From Medicago truncatula (taxonomy: Eukaryota > Streptophyta > Magnoliopsida > Fabales > Fabaceae), in contig NC_053044.1 of assembly GCF_003473485.1 (NCBI RefSeq), forward strand, positions 23,061,591 through 23,125,590: 64,000 bases of DNA. The letters run 5' to 3'. A program made the position numbers and the translations under genes. Below are positions 57,301 to 64,000 of the stretch, one piece after another (position 1 is the first letter of the stretch; the number at the start of each line of letters is the position of its first letter). Under the pieces are notes generated by a model, which ran no database searches, had not been told where the DNA came from, and worked only from the letters and a program-made list of their open reading frames with translations.

Positions 57301-58916
57301 ATAATAAAAAAAATAATAACTGATCCTAGAAAGGGTGACCGACTTCAACCAACCAATTGATGAGATCTACCTTTGTATTTGGTATAAGTAATATACGCAC
57401 AAAAATGGGGGATTTAATTGTAGTTAAAAAAAATTAAATATTTTTCAAAAATTATTGTAAAAAAGATATGTTTAAAACACTTGGAAGTTGGAATAACATA
57501 AAGAATCAGTAAAGTTTTTTTGTGGGGTTAGTGGGGGTTTGAACATCAAACCTTACATATATTATACAATATCCCTACTAGAGTTGATAATAAACTTCAT
57601 ATGTTTTGGGAGTGTAAATGACATTTACTTGCATTGTTTTTACTTTTATGCCAAAAGTCATAAAATAAATGTCTAATGTTCTTTATATAATTTTAATGTT
57701 AAAGATGTTGATGTCAAAGTGTGTGATGCAAAAACTATACTTGAATTGCATGAGAAGGATGGAGGTGTTGAAAACAAAGGTAACTTCTCGGTGAATTGAC
57801 TCTGAAGATACCTATTCATGTATGTAAAGTTTAGAAATTTGTGAACTATTAATAGTTCTCATGTTTTTTTTTTAAATAAATTGGTTTTTTTCTAAAAGGT
57901 AGAAGATTAAAATATATTTTCTCTGATATTTATTATAAGAAACAATTGATTTTTAGGTTCATTGAATAATTAACGCATCTTGTTATATATATATAGACTA
58001 GATACATCATTTACACAATGAACCTATAGAGTCAATTGTTTTTTATAATAAGGACCGGAGTAGTTAAAGTAAAACTAAGATTGAAAACATAAAATAGTCA
58101 AATACTCCATCCATTTTTTAATATAAGCAAAATTGGCCCTTTAGGTTCGTTCATTTAATGACGTATGTGGTTCAATAGTTATAGAATATTAAGGAACCAC
58201 ATACGTCATTAAATGAACGGACCTAAACGGTCAATTTTGTTTATATTAAAAAACGGAGGGAGTATTAAGGAAAAGGCACCAAAACAACAATGCGGCCAAA
58301 ACAAAAATGAAAAAAAATGATAATAAACTATCAAATAAAAATATAAAATCACTCCTAAACATTTGAGTGGTTGAATGCTACATTGATATTTACTCAAAAA
58401 AAAAAAACATATCTTGTCTCTTTTGTGCTGACTTTTTCTTTTTTCAAAATTACCTTCAACTTTCAATAGAAATAACATATATCACAAATATTCTATAACT
58501 AGGGTCCACTAATCAACTATAAATAATTTTATATCATTACATTTTAATTTTTTAATATTAAAAAAGTGTAGATCCCACTTTAAAATTGGAGTTTAAGTGA
58601 GACCTTAAATCTTATAAGATCCCAAAAATTTTCTCCCCAATAGGGGTACCAAGTCTAAAATTCGTGTGAAGTTTATCCATAATTCATTTGTATTTTGTTT
58701 TTATATTCATTAGAAAATGATATTTTTCTGGACTTTTGTCATCTTTTGTACCAAATAAAAATGAATATGAGATTTTTCAATAAATTAAGTAAATAGAGTA
58801 AGTAAATATCGATTATTATTGCTAAATATACTTTTTGAAATCGATTATTATTGGAAATATAATTTTTGAAATATCCATTATTAATATCTGCAAAGAGTCA
58901 ATTTAGTGGTAAGAGT

Positions 58917-58948
<32 letters not shown>

Positions 58949-61162
58949 TTAGCTATAAATTATTATTAGTTTAATTAATAATAGTTTCTCTGCTTATTTT
59001 TAAATAATAGCATATGATAATTTTGTTGATGATATTTCGACGTGGTCCACTGTAGTACTAAGACCTATCAATATATATTGTAGAGAAACATTATCAAAGT
59101 GAAATTTCAATACCATTATACAATGTTGATGAATTAGAAAAGGCAAGTAAAGTACGACATATCCCGTTTTCATCAAAAATAAAAGGAGGGACTACCCTAG
59201 GTATGTATATTGAACTTCTCAACTTTTAATTTTACATGAGTAAATTTGTGACCTTCCAGCATGTTACACAAGCGAGATACAAAATTTGATAAGTCTCAAT
59301 AGATCAAGTGAGATACAAAATTTGATAAGTCTCAATAGATTAAGTGAGATATATATGATGTGACTTATTGATTTAATGGTGAAAAATATGCTCACGAATC
59401 ATACATCAATATATTACTTTTTTTATTGTTGTCATGTAGCTTAGTATCTTAAAATTAATCTCTCAAGATAAATAAATATAATGAGACATTCTGAGTTTGA
59501 ATCCCAATTCCTTCATACTGCAACATCTCTATCAATTAAGTTATGTTAATGGGATATCACTAATATCCTTTATTATAAGTCACCATTACTATTTTTTGCT
59601 GTGTGCACAGGCTTAATTAATTTTGCATGCTTAACGGCAATAAAGAAGGTTAAGGAGAAGCATATATATGGTGGTAAGCTTTTGGAAGCATTTATGAAAC
59701 ATCCTTACATTGAGGTTGTTCCCTTTGATGACGGAGAACATGATGAAGAAATGAAAGAGAAAGCTCGGTGCAAACGAGAAGGAAGTAAGAACAAAATAAA
59801 TATTTTCCGTCAAAAAAATTACTTAATAAGGAATACGTTTGTTTCAAATTATATGTTACATTGACCGGTGCACACAGGTCAATACATAATTTTGATCATT
59901 AATATATTTAATGATCTATAATTAAAAATTATAAAATTGATATTTTAAAAATATTCATTGATATAAATCGAACATTTTATATACTAATAATATTTGTCTT
60001 TATATATTAGTAAAACAATATTATCAAAGTAGATTATATAAATATTATAGATAATCAAATTGCAACATGTATTCGTTATGAATGGAAGGAGTAAAATAAT
60101 TTTACTAACGATTCTCTTAAATAAACACATTAAGAAATAAATATAGCAATATTTTCCTGAGATATTTGTGTTCAACTTTTTTAAAGTATAAAAGTTCTTA
60201 TTTTCAATAAAAAAAACTTCTATTTTTAATCTCCTTACCTATGACAGTTTTTTTTAGAGGCTTAACTATGACATATGTTAATTAGCATTACCGATTAGTA
60301 GATTTAATCTAATAATTTTGTTTTTATATCTTTTTATATTTATAGTTTATCTTCAATTTGTGTGACGTAACTTAATTTTTTTTTTTTGTTGTAAATTGTA
60401 GAAAATAACAACTTAAAAGTGATGTACTTAATATTAAATAGAAAATACAATTGAAAATAATCACTTTAATGAAATTTGATAATATTAATAATTAATCCAC
60501 GATTTTGATAATTTTTTTTATATCTTTCTATATATATTTTTTGCCATTAATAAAAAATAAATATTAACGAAGAAATAATTAAAATGTAAATAATATAACA
60601 ATGCATATTCTGTATATTTGCAGAGGATTTACAAGAGAGAGAAGGAAATCAAAAAATTGAAGATTCAGCAAAAAATGTTGAAAAAGATACAACATTTTTG
60701 GCGGTAGCAAAAAGTGGCGTAGTTGAAATTATGGAAGAGCTTAATTCAAAAGTAAAGGCATCTGATAAGAAAGGCTTATTACTTGTAGCAATGAAGGAAT
60801 TAGAAGCAAAGAAAAGTGACACAAATGATACAGCATATTTGCGTGCAGCAAAACATGGCATAACCGAAATCATGATTGCACTTGAATCTAAACTAAAAAG
60901 TGTCATCCATGAAACTAACTCTAACAATGAAAATGCATTACTTATAGCAGTGAAATATAGACAACCGCGAGTTGTTGAGGGGTTGAGGAATAGGCTTTCT
61001 ATGGAAACCTTTCAGAGCTTAATTCTAGAAATGGATAACAATGAAAACACCATTTTACACTTGGCTGCATATCCATGCATCGACAATGAAGACACTGCTT
61101 GGAAGATCTCTGGTAAGGGCATAGAAATGATGTGGAACGTTAAGTGGTATGAGGTACGTAAG

Positions 61163-61193
<31 letters not shown>

Positions 61194-61343
61194 GCACGGT
61201 GTCCTTATTAAATTGAAAGCCGACTCTAATAGTAAAAATATATTTCTAATAAAATAAAAATGCAATTTTTTAAAAGAATATTCTTCTATTTAAATTGAAA
61301 ATAACACCCGTACATAAAAAACTAGTTATCATTGTAACTAATA

Positions 61344-61376
<33 letters not shown>

Positions 61377-62448
61377 ATATTCTAATCAAATAATATGAAA
61401 ATACAACTTCAAGTTCCTTCAAAAGAAAAAAAAAATTCAACTTCAAGCGAATATCTTTATCAACCTTCTATCAAATAAAAACGAGTTATTAAAATCATTT
61501 CATATGTATACTTCATCAAATTATATGAATTGTACTTTTTTTTAAGAAATGAATTGTACTTAATTAATATCTTTAAAAAAATTGTACTTATAACATACAT
61601 TTAAAAAATATAGACTATAATAATATTACACTACGAATATATATTTTATTTAAATATTAATTCTGTAAGAAAAAAAGGTTATATATTAATGACAAAATCA
61701 ATATATATGTTGAGTTATAGAGCAACTTTATCAATCTATTCATATCCATATTTAAATTTTAATTATCCATCTAATAAGTAATATATATATATAGCATTAA
61801 CATTTTTTTGTTTCAACTATATATGTGGGCGGTACTGTATAGTACATTGATGGACTAGTACCAGACGATTTCCATTATATAAGAAACAAAGAAGGAAAAA
61901 CCCCAGGTGAAATCTTTAAGGAGGAAAACAAACAACTTCTACAAAGCAGCATTGAGTGGTTGAAAAACACAACAGAGTCAAGCTCAATTGTGGCAGCACT
62001 CGTCGCAGGCGTCTCCTTTGCTACATCATGCACTGTCCCTGGAGGCAATGACCAATCAGGGAAACCAAATTTAAAAGGACAACCTGCATTTGATTTATTC
62101 TCTACATGTTCATTAACTGGACTTTACTTCTCTGTCACTTCACTCATGGTATTCCTTTCTATACTCACTTGTAGAAAACAAGCAAAAGACTTTGGTAATA
62201 TCTTGCCATTTAAGTTTTTTATGGTCTTAAATTTTCTCTTCATAGCCATTTTTGCCATGTTATTTTCTTTCTTTGCTGGACAATACCTTTTGCTCACAGA
62301 CAAATATGACAAGAGTAGTAGCTTGTTATATTTCTCTCTTGCCGGTTCCCTCCCTGTCATGTACTATGCATTTCTGCAGTTTCCGTTATATATTGATCTT
62401 GCCGTAGTTATTTCGCGTAAGGTGCCACTGAATCCACCAATGCATTAA
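54342..62448 (+). CDS. Ankyrin-repeat protein with PGG domain (ACD6/ITN1-like), eight exons
   Basis: Exons: 54342-54411, 54515-54994, 56956-57108, 57705-57779, 59084-59200, 59611-59784, 60624-61153, 61843-62448. All have GT...AG introns; six introns are phase 1 and the last is phase 0. The total is 2205 nt, one frame, 734 aa. Ankyrin repeats: TALHVAVSNGNEDIV (about residue 58), TPLHLAAYRGFTSM (about 96), TPLFCTVLAG (about 133), TILHVAIRRETFDMA (about 170). A second set in exon 7 (about 360-510) contains a duplicated unit, FLAVAKSGVVEIMEEL / YLRAAKHGITEIMIAL. The PGG segment (about 580-734) includes SIVAALVAGVSFATSCTVPGG and four hydrophobic stretches, so the C-terminus is membrane-embedded and the repeats probably cytosolic. 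Relatives act in defence or salt signalling at the plasma membrane. The exact role here is unknown. No lesion was found. Confidence 0.9.
55236..55490. mobile_element. Stowaway-like MITE in intron 2, decayed
   Basis: 'tgcctccgtttcaccatacatg' on the left and its diverged complement 'gacctgtattgtgaaaca' on the right. Confidence 0.5.
55537..55830. mobile_element. Stowaway MITE in intron 2
   Basis: Inverted ends CTCCCTCCATTTTAAAATGA and ...TCATTTTAAAACAGAGGGAG with TA at 55535-55536 and 55831-55832. Confidence 0.8.
55883..56175. mobile_element. Stowaway MITE in intron 2, second
   Basis: Inverted ends CTACCTCCGTCCCTAATTAT and complement, TA duplication at 55881-55882 and 56176-56177. The paralogous segment near 56540 lacks it, showing the empty site. 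Confidence 0.85.
56445..56800. repeat. Second copy of an intron 2 duplication
   Basis: 'gacctcatttaattggctag' and 'aatctaatcatttaga' with flanks repeat the segment at about 55505-56450 (without its two MITEs). Confidence 0.7.
57109..57704. other. Intron 3 with antisense SINE scrap
   Basis: About 57515-57600 is a minus-strand piece of the SINE family ('gggtttgaacatcaaacc', 'caatatccctact'). The 62-codon frame at 57113 is intronic. Confidence 0.5.
57900..58066. mobile_element. Stowaway-like MITE in intron 4
   Basis: 'tatttattataagaaacaattg' pairs with 'caattgttttttataata'; the left terminus is eroded and the right reads 'ggaccggagtag'. Confidence 0.5.
58105..58262. mobile_element. Stowaway MITE in intron 4
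   Basis: Near-palindromic: CTCCATCCATTTTTTAATAT against ...ATATTAAAAAACGGAGGGAG, TA at 58103-58104 and 58263-58264; arms include 'tgacgtatgtggtt'. Confidence 0.85.
59273..59350. repeat. 36-bp tandem duplication in intron 5
   Basis: 'gagatacaaaatttgataag' + 'tctcaatagat.aagt' twice in succession, then a partial third 'gagatat'. Confidence 0.8.
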
Positions 62449-63430
62449 GGGTGTTTAGTTGTATTGCTGTGTGGATTGAAACTTATGAGTTTGGTTTGTA
62501 CTTGAATAATGTGTCTTGTGTGTTTATTATGTTTGGAGTACTGGCCGTGTGGTGTGAATGTAGTGTGATTTGACTCTATTTGTATCATTATAAGGTGTGA
62601 TAAGGATTATATATGAATTTTCTATTGGTTCATTCCCTATCTCATATCTAAATTATGTGTCTCATTTGATCAATGGTTTAAACTGATGAGAAAACAATAA
62701 TTGAATAATAATTCCATACATTTACATCATGCTACAATAATTATGATTATAAAAGATATAAATTTCTAGATGACCTCACCCGACAAATCCTTGATCAAAT
62801 AAATCATGCTATGTTAGTCCAACTATTTTAGCCTAAAAATTTCTGGTGTCAAAAGATACAATCCACAAAGATTTGGTTAGTTTTTATCCAACAATAACCT
62901 TTGAATGCACAAGTTATTTGTTAGTGCCAATGAGAAATATGTTCCTAAGAATATTTTAATCAAGAGATCAAGTTATATATACTCTAGATTATGCTCTTCA
63001 TATAACAAAATCAATATCATAAATGAATTCAATATCGTCATGATCTACATATAATTGCCTAAAGTTCAGTCCTTTTACATTTAATCAAGTATTACTAACA
63101 CATTTAAAAGGAAAAAGGCACTATTAGTTAGTATCGAACACGTTTCCTTGCTAAGATTAGATCGGAATTTAGTAATACCATGATCTGCATAACAGCCTCA
63201 ATTCAGACCCTTCATATTTACTACCAATAAAAAATATTATGCAGCATAGGTTGTAAACGAAAAATAGAAAAGATTACATCACAACAGAAAATCATGAGAA
63301 AAACTGAAGATGATGAATAGATAGAAGAATCTTAAGAAAGGGATAGGGAGACTGTAGGAGGGTAGAAAGAAATTGACGCCTCAGCAGTTGCATTTTGGCT
63401 GTACAAGAGAAATAAAAGCTCCATTAATTA
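62449..63430. other. 3' flank of the ankyrin-PGG gene, nothing else recognised
   Basis: Non-coding. About 63035-63110 and 63178-63240 look like diverged copies ('catgatct.cata', 'ttcag.cccttc.ta.attta'). No gene seen. Confidence 0.35.
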
Positions 63431-64000
63431 CTCGTGATGCAACACAAGAAAGGAGGTTTGAATTGTGTTGACTTTTTCAAATTTTTCTAAGTGTTTAAGT
63501 ACTAGTTAGAGTCTCTTGAGTTCAGAGTCTGACACAAAGTCTCCTAACAGCAATTAAAATCAAACACAAAGATAGAAAGAGAAAGCAGACACAAAACAAT
63601 TATACAGGTTCCTCCTACAATCTATGAGTAGTCCAGTCCCCTTGTACTTCTAAGTGATTTTCATTATAATCACAACTGATTACAAATACTTAAGAACACA
63701 AACAAGCAAGAGACTTCTAAGAGTTTATAAATAAAATATTTATTTTACATTTGATATACAATTAGATGAGTAAGCAATTACAAATAGAACATACTATATG
63801 AACTTAGAATTTCTAAGATATGAATTAGTATGAAATTCTTAAGTGTTCTATGCACTTTTGATTTTGATTTTGATAGAGTAATAACACAATTAAAATAACA
63901 TAGTCTAGTATTTATTCTTCAGGTCTTCAACTCTTTATATAGGCTAGGATTTGAGAGACGTTGGAGAGGTGCCAGCGCATTAAGAGTCGTTGAGAAGTTT
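63431..64000 (-). mobile_element. Sirevirus-like LTR, minus orientation, cut by window edge
   Basis: The complement contains the LTR landmarks seen at 45202-46489: 'gtacaaggggactggactac', 'aggaacctgtataattg', 'cctatataaagagttgaag' and 'aacgactcttaa'. The LTR 3' terminus lies near 63431-63470; the 5' part is beyond the window. Confidence 0.65.

Overview
The window is nuclear DNA from a plant, most likely a papilionoid legume of the Medicago/Trifolium/pea group. The evidence is AT-rich intergenic DNA, spliceosomal introns, plant-only protein families (plant mobile domain, ankyrin-PGG, plant SCC3), and repeat types that resemble those of legume genomes: tRNA-derived SINEs, 'ggtccctataaatat' foldback elements, Sirevirus-type copia gag/LTRs, and a MULE whose transposase is fused to an OTU protease domain. 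The species cannot be fixed from the sequence alone.

Layout. 1-3.4 kb holds small DNA transposons. 3.86-5.62 kb is a two-exon CCCH zinc-finger gene with a damaged third finger. 6.7-17.7 kb is a tandem family of three plant-mobile-domain (PMD) genes: two intact single-exon copies (708 and 801 aa) and a third decayed copy that lost its start. Short elements, a SINE and a LINE scrap lie between them. 18.8-20.5 kb holds a MULE-type MITE and a LINE fragment. 20.9-24.3 kb is an SCC3 (cohesin subunit) derivative that lost its central exons and then decayed. 24.97-31.19 kb is a three-level nest: a hAT element containing a MULE containing a solo LTR, each with its own target-site duplication. 33-35.7 kb is a 5'-truncated LINE (minus strand). 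36-42 kb is repeats: foldback element, SINEs, a possible Helitron and a MITE. 42.5-48.2 kb is LTR-retrotransposon debris, including a Sirevirus gag split by a solo Sirevirus LTR. 48.4-50.4 kb is a second minus-strand LINE. 51.5-54.0 kb is a non-coding Helitron with a 550-bp internal tandem duplication. 54.3-62.4 kb is an intact eight-exon ankyrin-PGG membrane-protein gene (734 aa when spliced). The right edge enters another Sirevirus-like LTR in reverse orientation.

Only four loci look like potentially functional host genes: the CCCH gene (doubtful), two PMD genes and the ankyrin-PGG gene. They do not form an operon or pathway. Nearly everything else is transposon sequence or broken gene copies. 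No tRNA, rRNA or CRISPR locus was seen. All exon boundaries are inferred from GT/AG sites, reading frame and remembered family similarity. No alignment or database search was run.
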